Positions 24,791 through 36,323 of a DNA stretch of 64,000 nucleotides are shown here, piece after piece. The position numbers were made by a program, and so were the translations under genes. This DNA comes from Plotosus lineatus. Taxonomy: Eukaryota > Chordata > Actinopteri > Siluriformes > Plotosidae. Numbering within the stretch: position 1 is the stretch's first letter; each line of letters begins with the position of its first letter. The notes beneath the pieces were generated by a model. The model saw nothing but the letters and a program-made list of their open reading frames with translations. It did not search any database and had not been told where the DNA came from. The stretch lies in assembly GCA_024760905.1 (NCBI GenBank), contig CM045735.1:9734161-9798160 (forward strand), given 5' to 3'.

Positions 24791-25115
24791 CAGGGATCAC
24801 CATCGTGGTGCCCGTGGGCATCAGGTAGCCCGCAAGGATAATATAAGTTGCCCGCGGACCTATTCACTGCTATTTTTAGGACAGACCCACGGATCCATCG
24901 CGCCACTCCCCATTGAGCTGTATCTAATTTTTTTGAATATATTTTTAAATCAAATCAATATCTTCATATAGATAAATATCATTAATTATTAACATATAAT
25001 TAAAAGTAAATTGAGCAAATTTGTGATTTCAGAGGTGTGTATCGACCTGGTATCCCTTCGCATTAATTGGTACCCAAGAAGTAGCGCTCAGTTTCAAAAA
25101 GGTTGGTGACCCCTG
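24791..25115. mobile_element. Non-autonomous hAT-like element (copy 1)
   Basis: Starts CAGGGATCACCATCG and ends GGTTGGTGACCCCTG, i.e. imperfect inverted CAGGGGTCACCA termini. It is flanked by an exact 8-bp duplication, CTCTATGG (24783-24790 and 25116-25123), the hallmark of hAT transposition. The interior is AT-rich with no transposase. A second copy lies in the intelectin gene at 42507. Confidence 0.9.
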
Positions 25116-25139
25116 CTCTATGGTCTAAGGAACATTCAC

Positions 25140-25305
25140 TAATTGGTCAGAGGTCGCATGGTGGTGTCAATGGGCAGCAGGATGGTCCAGGATCTGAGCC
25201 CTGTGCCCGGTGAAGACTTTCTATGTACAGTTTTTGTGTTCACTGCTTACATGGGTTTACTTTGGGTGCCCTGGTTTCCTCTCACAGTCTCAAAAACATG
25301 CAAGG
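25140..25305 (+). mobile_element. Degenerate SINE
   Basis: GCATGGTGGTGTCAATGGG, then ACTGCTTACATGGGTTTACT and CTGGTTTCCTCTCACAGTC, a decayed copy of the common family. Confidence 0.5.
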
Positions 25306-25568
25306 TCAACGTAGTTGAGGAGCTGAGAAGGAGCAGAGTGATGAACGATCAGTCTCAATCAGTATATATTTGAAAATGATTCCCATGGAGCTGAGAAGAT
25401 TCTGATTAGAGTATCTATTAATTTGTGATGTAGAGTCGGGTGATTCAGTTGGTGATTTCTGGGCTGGACCCTTTGAACAGTTAAAAAACCCTGAAGTCAA
25501 TATACTGTATTTTTGGATGACACTGTGTGAAAACTGTATCCTGCCAGATTAGCCCCTCCTCACTGTTA

Positions 25569-25993
25569 TACCCCCATTTCATTGGAGCACGGCGGACTTA
25601 CGGAAGCAAAAATGTTGTCATCCGCAAACGTTCCGCAATTATTCCCTCATCTTCTGCGTAATTCCATGTGATTACATAGTTATTCCTCAAGTCTTCCTTC
25701 ATTTCCATATGCTTCCGGCAGGCCGAAATATTCCGTGAATGTTCGTTTGAACATGTTCAAAAGCACGTTCACGGAAAAAAATCCGTGAGTGTTCCGTCGG
25801 GTCACTTTGGCGTACTTTGCCGTACCTGTTCCACACATGCTGTGAACGTTCCGAGAGTGTATGAATTTCCACTTTTCCGTAGGATTTTCACCCATTTTCC
25901 GTGTAAAAATTCCGAAGCTCTTTCCTAGACTGCGTTCCGTGCCTTTCCGCTATGATCCTTGCACACACGCCGTGCTCCAGTGAAATGGAGGTA
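25569..25993. mobile_element. PIF/Harbinger-like MITE
   Basis: About 26-bp terminal inverted repeats: TACCCCCATTTCATTGGAGC on the left and the complement TACCTCCATTTCACTGGAGC on the right, continuing ACGGCG in both. A TTA sits on each side (25566-25568 and 25994-25996), the 3-bp target duplication typical of PIF/Harbinger. The 425-bp interior has no coding capacity but many TTCCG/CGGAA words. Confidence 0.85.
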
Positions 25994-26099
25994 TTATACA
26001 AGCTGCTATCACAAACCAATCACCATTTGAATTATCCAACCTCCACGTACTCTTCCCACCGACACTCTCCTTATTGTTAGCGCAGGGGCTCGATAACTT

Positions 26100-26318
<219 letters not shown>

Positions 26319-26767
26319 CAGAAAATATAATAAAAAAAATTCCCATGCTAACTCTGACAGGATCCTCCACCGGGCTCTGATGCTTCACCAGAAGATGGTG
26401 CTCATGCTTTGGTTCAAACATGAAACACTATTAAACTCATAATTGCGCGTCTCTCACTCCGCGCATGCGCATCCCTGTCTGCGTGTTGGTCTCACGATGT
26501 CTTCACCCGACTTCACTGCTCTTACTAAATCAACACTTCATTTCTCTCATTAGATGTGAAAGGTTGGTGTTTAAATCAGTAAAGTAACAGTCTTGTTCAT
26601 TAAAACCATAATTAGGATTGATTTATGAAGAGGTTTATTATTGCAGAATATCTCGGTATTGATATTCACATTATCTTTTTCTTATTGTAATATTTCAAAC
26701 TGAACTGTTCTGTCTCATTATTCACCTCTTCCTCTTTCTGCTTTTTTCTCAGTATCATTATAATTCA

Positions 26768-27405
26768 AAGAGGTTTTTGAGTCAGAGAGGCTAGATTGAG
26801 ATGGTTTGGACATGTACAGAGGAGGGATGGGGCAGTGGTGGTCTAGTGGTATAGGGCGCTGGATCGCTGATCCAAAGGTTGGGGGTTCGAGTCCCACTCT
26901 GCACAAGGTTGTCACGCCCCCCCCCACCCCCCCCCACCCCCAGTGGAGCTAACTGGGTTATCAAAGGCTGGCCATGTCTCTCACTGTCTATGGTGAGAGG
27001 CATGTAAAAGAACCATTGCTGACTTTCGACAAGAGTAGGCTGCAAAGCCGTCGGCGTGTTTCCACCCTGCGATGGCCTGGCGAGCTGTCCAGGGTGTACT
27101 CTGCCCTCGCCCGAAGTTGGCTGGGATGGGCACCAGCCTCTCCGCGACCCAAATTAGGATTAAGCGGGTACAGAAAATGATGAACAGAGGAGGGGATAGT
27201 AAGTATATTGGTAGTAGGATGCTGAGGTTGGAACTACCAGGCAGAAGGCCCAGAGGAAGACCAAAGAGAAGATTTATGGATGCGGTGAAGGCGGACATGA
27301 AGGTCGTTGGAGTAAGAGTCGAAGATGCAGAGGATAGGGAGAGATGGAGGCAGATCATTTGCTGTGGCGACCCCTGAAGGGAACAGCCGAAAGGAAAAGA
27401 AGAAG
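26768..27405 (+). mobile_element. RTE LINE 3' end interrupted by a SINE
   Basis: 26768-26826 encodes [17 protein letters not shown]. The frame resumes at 27181 with GDSKYIGSRMLRLELPGRRP RGRPKRRFMDAVK and ends ERWRQIICCGDP plus stop and an AAGGAAAAGAAGAAG tail. The gap is a complete SINE (see next entry). This is the C-terminal RT region of the same family as the LINE in pygm exon 6. Confidence 0.9.
26828..27179 (+). mobile_element. Full-length tRNA-headed SINE nested in RTE
   Basis: Starts GGCAGTGGTGGTCTAGTGG (A box) with GGGTTCGAGTCCCACTC (B box) about 50 bp on. It continues with a C-rich block (26920-26940), the AGAGGCATGTAAAAGAACC body and the tail GAAGTTGGCTGGGATGGGC ... AGGATTAAGCGG. 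The target CAGAGGAGGGAT is repeated at the right as CAGAGGAGGGGAT. This is the best reference copy of the family in the window. The head is SINE-derived, not a tRNA gene. Confidence 0.88.
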
Positions 27406-27699
27406 TTTCATTGTTCGAAAAAAGAAGAAAAAAAATATATATCTTCAAATTCACCAGTTCTACAGTAGCTTCGAGTGCACAGCCATTATAAAATTAATAG
27501 TGTTACACAGTGTTATTCATCCAGTGTGTGTGTGTGTTTCCTCAGCCGTTCCGCAGGGTGACGTTTTTCCGTGGCAACATATGCTAGTTGCTATGACAGC
27601 GAGGTGGACGACTCAGAAACTCAAGCAGTTTTGTTTTAAATTTCAGATTGGTAAGTGTAATTCTCTTGTGTCACCACAAGAGGGCAGACATTCCGCTCT

Positions 27700-28015
27700 A
27701 TTTCACTGGAGTTCTCTGATCTCTTATTGCTTCTCTCTTTTTCTCTCCAGCCTTCTCTCTCTCCATTTATTTTTCTATTCATCTATTTCTGTTTCTCTCT
27801 CTCTCAATTCTTTCTCTCTCTCTTTTTTGATCTTCATCGCTCTCTTTCCTTTTAACTGTAAATTTCTCCTTTTTACTTCCTTGTCTCTCACTCTTTTACC
27901 ATCTGTTCTTTTCCCTCTTCCTCTTTTGATTATTCTTCAATTTATGTTCATTTCCCTGTTCTCTCTCTCCTGTCTCACTCTCTCTCTCTCTTGTTCTCTC
28001 TCACACACACTTCCT
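27700..28015. repeat. Pyrimidine-rich low-complexity stretch
   Basis: Long imperfect (CT)n/T-rich run, which yields an open but meaningless 226-codon frame. 27406-27700 shows nothing recognisable. Confidence 0.8.
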
Positions 28016-28145
28016 CACACCTGAGCTATAAACACGTATCTGAGATACGAACCTGTATATCTGAGATACAAACTCACACCTGAGGTATGAACCTGCACCT
28101 GACATCCGAACCCACTGTTATGGTCTGTGCTAGTTGGCAGCTTTT

Positions 28146-28190
<45 letters not shown>

Positions 28191-28960
28191 CCTATGCACT
28201 GCATGCGCTGGCGAGGGGCGTGGCTGTAACACATAGGCAGAATCCAGATACCGCACCTGATTCAACTCAGCCATCAACGAGCTATAAAGATGAGCGGCGC
28301 GCTCCCCTCCAGCGTCAGATTGTTCCCTCCATGCGATTTCGTCTCCCCTGTAATCTCTCTGGCTCCTGGTTCTCAGCTCCGTGTGATTTTGGTTTCGTAT
28401 TTTCCCCTCACTGCTGTAGTGACCACAATTTCCCATACTCCAGTGCTTCCCCTGTGCTAAATAAAGTCATTGTATCATCATACTTGGTCTCCTGCATCTT
28501 TGGGTCCGACCGAAATGCTCCCGGCATCAAACCCACACCTGTAATACATACTCGCAACTGAGCTACAAACTCCCACCTGTGCCACGTGTTTTGAATTCAC
28601 ACCAAGTTAGAAAATTCATGTCTGCAATTTTACTAAACAACATCTGAAACTACAAATTCTCGCTTTGCATGAGAATTCACATCTGAAGTCTGAACTTCTG
28701 CCAGAGATATCAACATCATATACTCTCACCTAAATTACTAACGCTCCTGAACTACAGTTTTTCACATGACGTGCCAGTGATGACTTGCACAACGAGGTTA
28801 CACCCCATGAACTCCGGCGACCTGTCCTTACATGAGCAGTTCTCAGTTCCACTACCAGAACACACCTGAGCTCTGGATTCTCACCCGAGCTACCAGTTCT
28901 TCCCTGCACAATAAATCCACTTGAGCTAGACACTCAAACCTGGAGTAACAGTTCTCACCA
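28016..28960. repeat. Degenerate ~20-bp tandem repeat, interrupted by an LTR
   Basis: Diverged units of the form ACCTGAGCTACAAACTCAC recur (CTGAGCTATAAACACGTAT, CTGAGATACGAACCTGTAT, CTGAGATACAAACTCACAC, CTGAGGTATGAACCTGCAC, and again from 28540 to about 28950). The array is split by the solo LTR at 28116-28529. No coding reading is convincing. Confidence 0.65.
28116..28529 (+). mobile_element. Solo LTR with target duplication
   Basis: Begins TGTTATGGTC and ends CCCGGCATCA (TG...CA). It contains a (CT)n run and, near its end, AATAAA (28460-28465) followed by TGTATCATCATACTTGG. Immediately outside on both sides is AACCCAC (28109-28115 and 28530-28536). Seven bases is longer than the usual 4-6, so one or two may be chance. 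The retroelement family is not certain. Confidence 0.7.
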
Positions 28961-30290
28961 GTTAAGGACAAGTTTCAGGAATTTCAGGATTCTGGAACGT
29001 CTCACAGACTTTAAGGAACTGAAGAAAAAGCAGTTGAATATTGCATATTTGATTTCCTTCAGATGAAAATAATCTAAAAAGAGGATTTGAAACTGATTTT
29101 TTGAACTGAATTAATTTTCGTACTTTTGAAAAAACTTTAGAAATACATAAGGAGAAGCATGTTGGGCCTCCCCTGTGGAGAGGGGGTGCTGGAGTGAGAG
29201 ACCGCTTTTACAGAACTGAATACAGCGTGATGAACGCGGTGGTCTCCTCTGACATCATCCTTCCAGAAAGAAGTGAAATTTCAGTATTGACATAACTTGA
29301 TTTTCTCGCGTAACTGTAAGCTAACTAATAGTCTTCATCTGGTTTAATGCTATAATGCTAATCAGTTAGCTGTATTTATTACTCCATTTCAATGAGCTAC
29401 TATCTCACTCGCTCTTTATGTTTCGTAAACATATTCAAATAACAATGTCTTGGTACTGCTTTGTAGAAAGATTGCTTAAAGTTTTTGAAAAATTAAAAAA
29501 TAAAAAACATTGCCATGTGAACGCTTTCTGCCAATAAGCAGGAATTATGATGTCAGGAAGGACCACTTTGCACACCCTGATTTTGAATGACAGGTGTCTC
29601 TGAATCACCATGGGTGGAGCTTAGGTTAAATGTACACATGTCAATCAGCCACTCACAAATTTAATGATGTGACATCATCACCGAATTTTCATTACTCTAG
29701 CTCAGTATAATTTTAACATAAGATGTTCAGGACCACGCAGCAGTTGCTAAGCTAACCAGCTTCCTACAAGCACCACAGAGCTAATATTTACTCATTAGCA
29801 TAAATTTGTTAGCGTTAGATAAAGTGTTGCATGTGATAAATAAATAAACACACTAAGTTATCGCAGGGTTTTCAAAAAGTTTGGAATTGCTGAATAAATT
29901 TACATTCAGCCCTGCCCCTTCAGGCTCTGCTGGGAGTAATCATGGACATGTGATCACCAGCACCAATCAGAGATGTGGATCGTGAAGTAAAGAAACAAGT
30001 GAGAACATTCATTTAGCACTTAACCAATCAAATGTAAGCATACAAATGATATTCGAATCAATTTTTATAGAATTAGTAGTCAAGTGAAGACTCAAATACT
30101 GTATTTTTTCCATTCCTTTTTTCATGGTTGATGAAAACTAAATTGAGCGATTTCATTGGATGCTGTTTGTAAAAGACTAAAAAAACCAAACATCATAAAA
30201 AAGAGGAACAAAATCACAGTGAAAAAGGAACTGTAATTTCTTCATTAGCCTTCTTTTCTTCTTTTCTTTTTCATTTTCTTCAGCAACTGC
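28961..30290. other. AT-rich stretch, nothing recognised
   Basis: About 1.3 kb without an open frame over 70 codons, splice-bounded exon or known element that I can identify. Words such as GGCCTCCCCTGTGGAGAGG (29164) and CCCTGCCCCTTCAGGCTCTG (29911) may be repeat relics. Confidence 0.5.

Positions 30291-30292
<2 letters not shown>

Positions 30293-30338
<46 letters not shown>
30293..30338. repeat. (CA)n microsatellite
   Basis: Perfect CA run of about 22 units. Confidence 0.97.
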
Positions 30339-30636
30339 AACCATGCAAGATATTAACTACTGTAAGAGGAATTGGCTGTAGCATTTTGCTTGCTTAATCT
30401 TGACACATCAGATTATAAACTAATCAACCATTAAAAGTTCAAAAAGAATTTCAGGGAATTAAAAACACATGAATGTCATCTGCGTTTTATTTTATTCATT
30501 TTTCATTTGTTGGTTTTTCTTTAATGTATGTAAACCAAGTTTCTGTACAGACAACACTACATGCCTGTCATATACAGTAATGCACATTTTTATAGAAAAA
30601 AATATCTGGAAGGGATTTATACTCATAGAAAAAATA

Positions 30637-30639
<3 letters not shown>

Positions 30640-30690
<51 letters not shown>
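30640..30690. repeat. (GT)n microsatellite
   Basis: About 25 GT units directly beside the left end of the Tc1 element. Confidence 0.97.
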
Positions 30691-30691
<1 letters not shown>

Positions 30692-30709
30692 AGCGAGAGA
30701 GTGAATTCA

Positions 30710-32670
30710 GTCATGTCAAAAAATTAGGACATAACATTAAATAGTTAACTTTTTATGAAGAAATGTTCACATAATGTCCAATCTTGTTTTTATTTATTTA
30801 TGGAAAAGAAAGTGATAAATTAACATATTTTTCCTCATCAAACAAAAGACACAAACAGCAATGCATATTTCATTGGAAGAAAAAATGAGGAAACCCTCCT
30901 CCCTATTAACTAGTCTTAGCCACTTTGACTGAAATAACTTCAGTGAGATGTTTCTTGTAACGATCTACCAGCCTCTGCCATTGATCTGAGGAAAGTTTGC
31001 CCCAGTCCTCAGTTCAGAATTCTTTTATCTGTGAGATGTGTGAGAGTTTTCTTTCATGCACAGCCCATTTTAAATCATCCCACAGCATCTCAATGGGATT
31101 AAGATCTGTGCTTTGACAGGGCCATTCCTGGACCCTCCACTTCTTAGTTTTCAGCCAGTCCTTGATTAACTTACTGGTGTGTTTTCGGTCATTGTCATGT
31201 TGCAGTGTCCCGCTTCAGCTTTAATTTCTCACATGTTCTTCAAGCACCATGTGATCCACAGTAGAATTCATGGTGGATTCTATGCTGGTGAGCAGGCCAG
31301 GACCTGCTGCAACAAAGCATCTCCAAACCATGACACTTCCACCTCCATGTTTCACAGTTGGTATGAGGTTCTTTCCCTGGAATGCTCTATTTGGTTTCAG
31401 CCAAACATGTCTTCTGTTCAGGTGTCCAAATACAGTGCTACCTCACCTTACAATAGTCCCAGCAAATGAAAAATCCAGGTTACGAAAAACATTTTCCAAA
31501 ATTTTTTGTCTCTGTATACGAAACAAGTTCCCCTTACGAAATGCGCCAAATGCGCCATTCAAACATTAAAACGCACAATTCAAACATTAAAACGCACAAT
31601 TCAAACATTAAAACACACCATTCAAACATTCAAACAATGCATGAGCTGCTCTCCCAATGACTATCTTCCAGCATCCTGTCCCGCTGGCCTCCCATTGGCT
31701 AAGAGGGATGATGCAGCTCCCTCCCATTGGCTATCTCCCAACATCCCGTCCCACTGGCCTACCATTGGCTAGGAGGGATGATGCAGCTCCCTTGAGCAGC
31801 AGCTTGTTCATGAGTTTTTTTGAGTGTGCTCATTGCAACTTTATTCTTTAGCTAAGGCTTTTAACTTTGCATAAACATTTGTAAGATTATAACTCTGCTG
31901 AGAAGGCATGGTCAACATGAAGTAAGTACCTTACAAGGTATGCTTTTATAATTTTTAAAGGGTAGTATTGGGGGCCTTTGAATGAATTACGCGTTTTACA
32001 TGTAAAATTCAGTTTTACTTACGAAAAATCCAGGTTATGAAAAAGGCTCTGGAACAGATTAATTTCGTAAGGAGAGGTACCACTGTAATTCAACTTCAGA
32101 CTCAGTGTTTTGTCTCTGTTCTCTCTGGTATATTTCAGTCTGGTCTTAATGTTGTTTATAGAGAGCGAAGGTTTCCTCTATCCCATGATGATCAAACTTG
32201 TGGAGTCTCTTTTTGATAGTACAGTTAGGTGCTTTCACATCGACAGTGGCAAGAGCCTGCTGTAGCTCCTGTGGTCTGGTCTGGTCATCAGAGCAGTTGT
32301 TTTGAATGTCCTCTACGTGTGAACAATTTTCCAGATGGTGGACCATCAAGTTACTCAGAAGCACCACAACCTTCTTTCTGAGGGCCTCAGACCACTCTTT
32401 GGATCTCACCAAGTGCTCAGTCTCACTTCAACAGAGAGGTGCACCAAACTAAATGTCTGAGGCTTGAATAGGGTGAGCATTCTTCATAATGCTGGGTAAG
32501 GATGCTCTGATCATATTCACCTGATCTGATACACCTATGTATGATTATACTAGTAGACATTTTAAGTGGGAAAATATGTGTGGGTGAATGAAGTTTTTTC
32601 TCCATTGAAATACGCATTGTTTTTCATATCTTTTGTTTGATGAGTAAACATCAGATAAGAACAGATAAGG
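30710..32670 (-). mobile_element. Tc1-like transposon with long inverted repeats, carrying a nested Tigger
   Basis: The left arm (30830-30895, CTCATCAAACAAAAGACACA ... GCATATTTCATTGGA) pairs with the complement of 32575-32650 (CTCATCAAACAAAAGATATG ... CGTATTTCAATGGAG). On the minus strand, 32412-32146 starts MVRSKEWSEALRKKVVVLL, the Tc1 transposase N-terminus. The rest (about 31430-30930) is decayed but readable in the complement, with LNPIEMLW-type sequence near 31090. A Tigger element (31433-32086) splits the gene. Frameshifts make it inactive. Confidence 0.82.
31433..32086. mobile_element. Tigger/pogo-like MITE (copy III) nested in Tc1
   Basis: Inverted ends: CAGTGCTACCTCACCTTAC on the left; the right complement reads CAGTGGTACCTCTCCTTACG. 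TA flanks both ends (31431-31432, 32087-32088). Internally it has a four-fold ~21-bp tandem repeat (CAAACATTAAAACGCACAATT, 31560-31635) and the ATTGGCT-bearing ~75-bp repeats (31670-31790) seen in copy I. Confidence 0.88.
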
Positions 32671-33108
32671 TAGCATAAAAGGTGTGAGTAAATTAGCATT
32701 AATTTACATTGGAAGAAGAGTAAATATGCCAATGTAATGTACAAATATACAACATACAGTGTGCTATTATGTATAAATAGACAAATATACAAATATACAG
32801 TATGCTCTGAATGTGTACACAGTAGAGGAAGAGAAGCATGTACGTATATAGACTATCAGTGGAAGCATGTGTGCATGAATGGCAGAAATGGTGCTACTAT
32901 GGTGGGTGTGGATGGGAAAGGAAGGTTTGGCAGGTGTAGTGTGGATAGTGTAGTGTCGATGGGAAGGGAAGGTTCAGCAGAGAGACAACTCTGTGGAAGG
33001 GCATGTGACATGATACATGGGGCTTTACTTCTGGGTACAGAACTCACGGATTATCTCGATTTGCCCGAATCGGAACTGAACCCCTGCAAATGTCTAGGGC
33101 CTACTGTA

Positions 33109-33109
<1 letters not shown>

Positions 33110-33149
<40 letters not shown>
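33110..33149. repeat. (TA)n microsatellite
   Basis: Pure TA run adjoining a Tigger-like fragment. 32670-33110 shows no recognisable gene. Confidence 0.95.
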
Positions 33150-33152
<3 letters not shown>

Positions 33153-33400
33153 GTCGGCCCCCTACTTACGAAACCTCCTAAGTGCAGAAATTCCAGGTTA
33201 TGAAAAACATTTTCGTAAGTTTTCATCCCCGGGATACAAAAACAACCTCCTCTTACGAAAAGCGCCAGATGCGCCATTCAAAATTCAAACGCACCACTCA
33301 AAGTTTCACACGATGTGCGAGCTGCTCTCTCATTGCCTGTCTCCCAACATCTCGCCCCGCTGGCCTCCCATTAACTAGGAGGGATGACGCAGCGAACTTG
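33150..33400. mobile_element. Tigger-like MITE, partial (copy IV)
   Basis: CCTACTTACGAAACCTCC, CCAGGTTATGAAAAACATTTT, CTTACGAAAAGCGCCAGATG and CTGGCCTCCCATTAACTAGG parallel copies I and III. The right terminus is not preserved. Confidence 0.65.
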
Positions 33401-33573
33401 ACACATACTTCCTGTACCATACTTCCTGTTTGTCACACATGTGAAGGAGAGTTGACTGTTGGCTTGTTTTGATATTGATCATGCAGCGTTATATTTTGTT
33501 ATCGCTGAAACCCCTCTACAATCGGGACGATATTGAACCAGAAGGAGACCAGAAGGAGACCAGAAGGAGAGAG

Positions 33574-33694
<121 letters not shown>

Positions 33695-33879
33695 CAGAGA
33701 CAGAAGGAGGCTTAACTCTTTAGTTTTCAGTTCAGTTTTTTAAGTTGTTTAATTCAGTAAATATTTAATAAATGTGGACCTCCGATCCCTCAAGGAATCA
33801 AGTTAAAGTTGAGTTTGAACCTAGGTCCGTTGCTTTTTTCTCTGTCCATGCTCCCTTTGGGCAATATCATTTGTGATCA

Positions 33880-34970
33880 TGGTATTAGCTTTCATTGTTA
33901 TGCTGATGATATAGTTATATATTTCAGCAAAGCCAGATGAGAGACATCAGCTTAATAAAATTGAGAAATGTGTAAAGGACATTAGACAATGAATACTTAC
34001 TAACATTCTCCTTTTAAACTCTGATCAGATAGAAATACTTGTACTCAGATCTCGGGCAGATAGAAATAAGGATTCTGATTACGTAGTAAGCTTAGATGGT
34101 GTTTCAGTGTCATCATATGTAGCAATAAAGAACTTTGGAGTGATTATTAACACTGGCCTTTATTTGTAGCTCATGTAGATAATATTACTCAGGTGACCTT
34201 CTTTCATCTCAGAAATATTGCTAAACTAAGACATATGATGTCAGTACATGAAAATTTTGTTCATGCTTTTGTTACTTCCACATTAGATGATTGAAATGTG
34301 TTACTGTTTGGTTGTTCAAATAGGTACATAAACAAGCTCCAATTAGTCCAGAATGCAGCAGCAAGAGACCTTAATAGAACCAGAAGCACGGACATATCAC
34401 CTCAATCTTATTTATTGTGCACTGGCTCCAGTTAAATTTTGAATTGAATATAAAATACTACTTTAAACTATACAGCACTTCATGGTTCATCCAGCCACAT
34501 TATCTTAGAGAACTTGTTGTTTATGATCGGGCATGCCCCCTTAGATCAAAAGTTGCAGGCTGCTTGGTGATACCTTGAATAGTGAAGACTATTGCAGGGG
34601 GCAAAGCTTTCTCTTACAAAGCCCCACAGTTGTCTTCCAGTTTATGTTCAGGACGCAGACATAGTCCAAAAACCTTCTTGTTTAGTCAAGCATTTTGTTC
34701 ATAGCGTTTTATTATTTTATTTAGCCTAACCCCACCAAAGGTCTGAAGACCTGCCCACTGCTCTATTCTCTCACTCTACATGCTCACCATGTTTGTTTGA
34801 CAATGGAGTGGCCGATTGCCCAACGTCACAGGTGCGCTTATGTCTGCCTTCCCTCTGCTTCTCTCTCTTTTAGGTATGCTGCCATACCCAGTCATGCCGG
34901 AGTCCCTGCTTGTACTCAGCAATAATAAAATATTCTGTTTCCATAACACTATTATGAGTATACCTAACAA

Positions 34971-35016
<46 letters not shown>

Positions 35017-35594
35017 CCCCCTCTCCCTCTTCCTGTTGATGTTGAGGGACCCATTCTCCTTCTGAGATGCTGATCCTTCTGCTTCCTGAGTCCTGTGGTC
35101 TGGTCTGGTGTGCTGATTCTGGCTGGAGTTCTCATCTTGGAAGCCCCTCCTTCCTGCTGACGAAGATCTAAATGAACCCAGATGTGCACTAACAGACTGT
35201 GAAGATGACTTTTCACTGATGGTGACATACACTATTTCCCCCCACAATTATTTAGGACTTACAGTTGTATAACCAACCGGATACATTTTGGACTGTAACG
35301 AGTTCCTTGTTTATGTTTGTATCTGTACGGTTTCATAGAAATGAGGATAGGTTTCTCTTTTTGGCCTGGTTTCTCTCAAGGTTTCTTCCTTCAACTAAGG
35401 AAGTTTGTTCCTTACCACTGTCACCACAGGCTTGCTCATTAGAGACATGTTGGGGTTATCGGAAATGTTTAAATTCTTTTATTCTTTATAAGTCCCTACT
35501 TTTACTGTTTTACTGTGTAAAGCTGGTTTGCAACAATGTCAAATGTAAAACGTGCTATACAAATAAAACTGAATTGAATTGAATTGAATTGAAG
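33880..35594 (+). mobile_element. L2-type LINE, 3' part with ATTGA tail
   Basis: 33890-33925 encodes a decayed SFHCYADDIVIYFS, the RT catalytic YADD box. Beyond it are FGVIINTG (near 34136), FHLRNIAKLR (34204) and NKLQLVQNAAAR (34333), the standard L2 C-terminal blocks, all with stops and shifts. A 3' UTR follows (TTTCTCTCAAGGTTTCTTCC at about 35369, AAAACGTGCTATACAAATAAA at about 35547), ending in tandem GAATT repeats (35572-35594). A (CT)n run lies at 34975-35005. Confidence 0.85.
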
Positions 35595-36080
35595 ACATGT
35601 TCGGATAAAACCAAATGCAGAATTCCAGGGAAAGAACCTCAAACGAACTGTGAAGCATGGAGGTGAAGGTGTCATGGTTTGGGGATACTTTGCTGCAGCA
35701 AGAGCTGGCCCACTCACCATCATAGAATCCACCATGAATTCTACTGTGGTTCAGATATTGCATGAAGAACATGTGAAAACATCTGAAAAAAATTAAAGCT
35801 GACGTGGAATGGAACTGCAACAAGACAATGACCCGAAACATTAAATCCACCAAGGATGACTGAAAACTAAGAGTGGAGAGTCCTGGAACGGCTGAGTCAA
35901 AACCCGGATCTTAATCCCATTGAGATGCTCTGGGGTGACTTGAAACGGGCTGTACATGCAAGAAACCCGTCAAACATTTCACAGTTGAAAGAGGTCGCGT
36001 TGAGGACCAGGTCAACCTTTCCTAAGATCAATGGTAGAGACCGGTAGATGGCGACAAGAAGCATCTTACTGAATTAGTTC
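35590..36080 (+). mobile_element. Tc1-like transposase fragment
   Basis: Plus strand: KHGGEGVMVWGYFAAARAGP (about 35655), a decayed EHVKTSEKN...NGTATRQ block, then NPDLNPIEMLWGDLKRA (about 35905), the DDE-domain end of a Tc1 transposase. It is the same family as the minus-strand element at 30.7-32.7 kb, in inverse orientation. Termini are missing. Confidence 0.8.
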
Positions 36081-36323
36081 AGCCAAAGTGCACAAAGTGC
36101 ACTAGCAACTCCACAGAGAAACATCCTCTCCAAGCACAGGACCACTGTGCCCTATACACAGTCACTATATTTCAGTCTGAAATTATATAAAACTGGGTCA
36201 TGGCTGGGTCATAGCAGAGTCATTGCAGAGTCATTGTGAAGCCTAACTGTCTCTGTGTTCTGGTCTGTCTTGGCCTCACCACAGTTTACACTGCAGTCAT
36301 TGGGTTTAGAACCTGGAGTAACT

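Noticed and set aside
26828..26900. Possible tRNA gene
   Set aside because: A and B boxes exist but there is no cloverleaf with paired acceptor stem, and the sequence continues into a repeated SINE body.
27540..27660. Candidate exon between CTCAG and GTAAGTG (SF1 or another PYGM neighbour)
   Set aside because: The translation matches no family I know and has no partner exons.
27344..28024. 226-codon Ser/Leu-rich frame
   Set aside because: Pyrimidine-rich low-complexity DNA following the RTE end; no homology or splice context.
31560..31640. CRISPR-like regular repeat (~21 bp, four copies)
   Set aside because: Contiguous tandem units without unique spacers, inside a Tigger MITE in a vertebrate genome.
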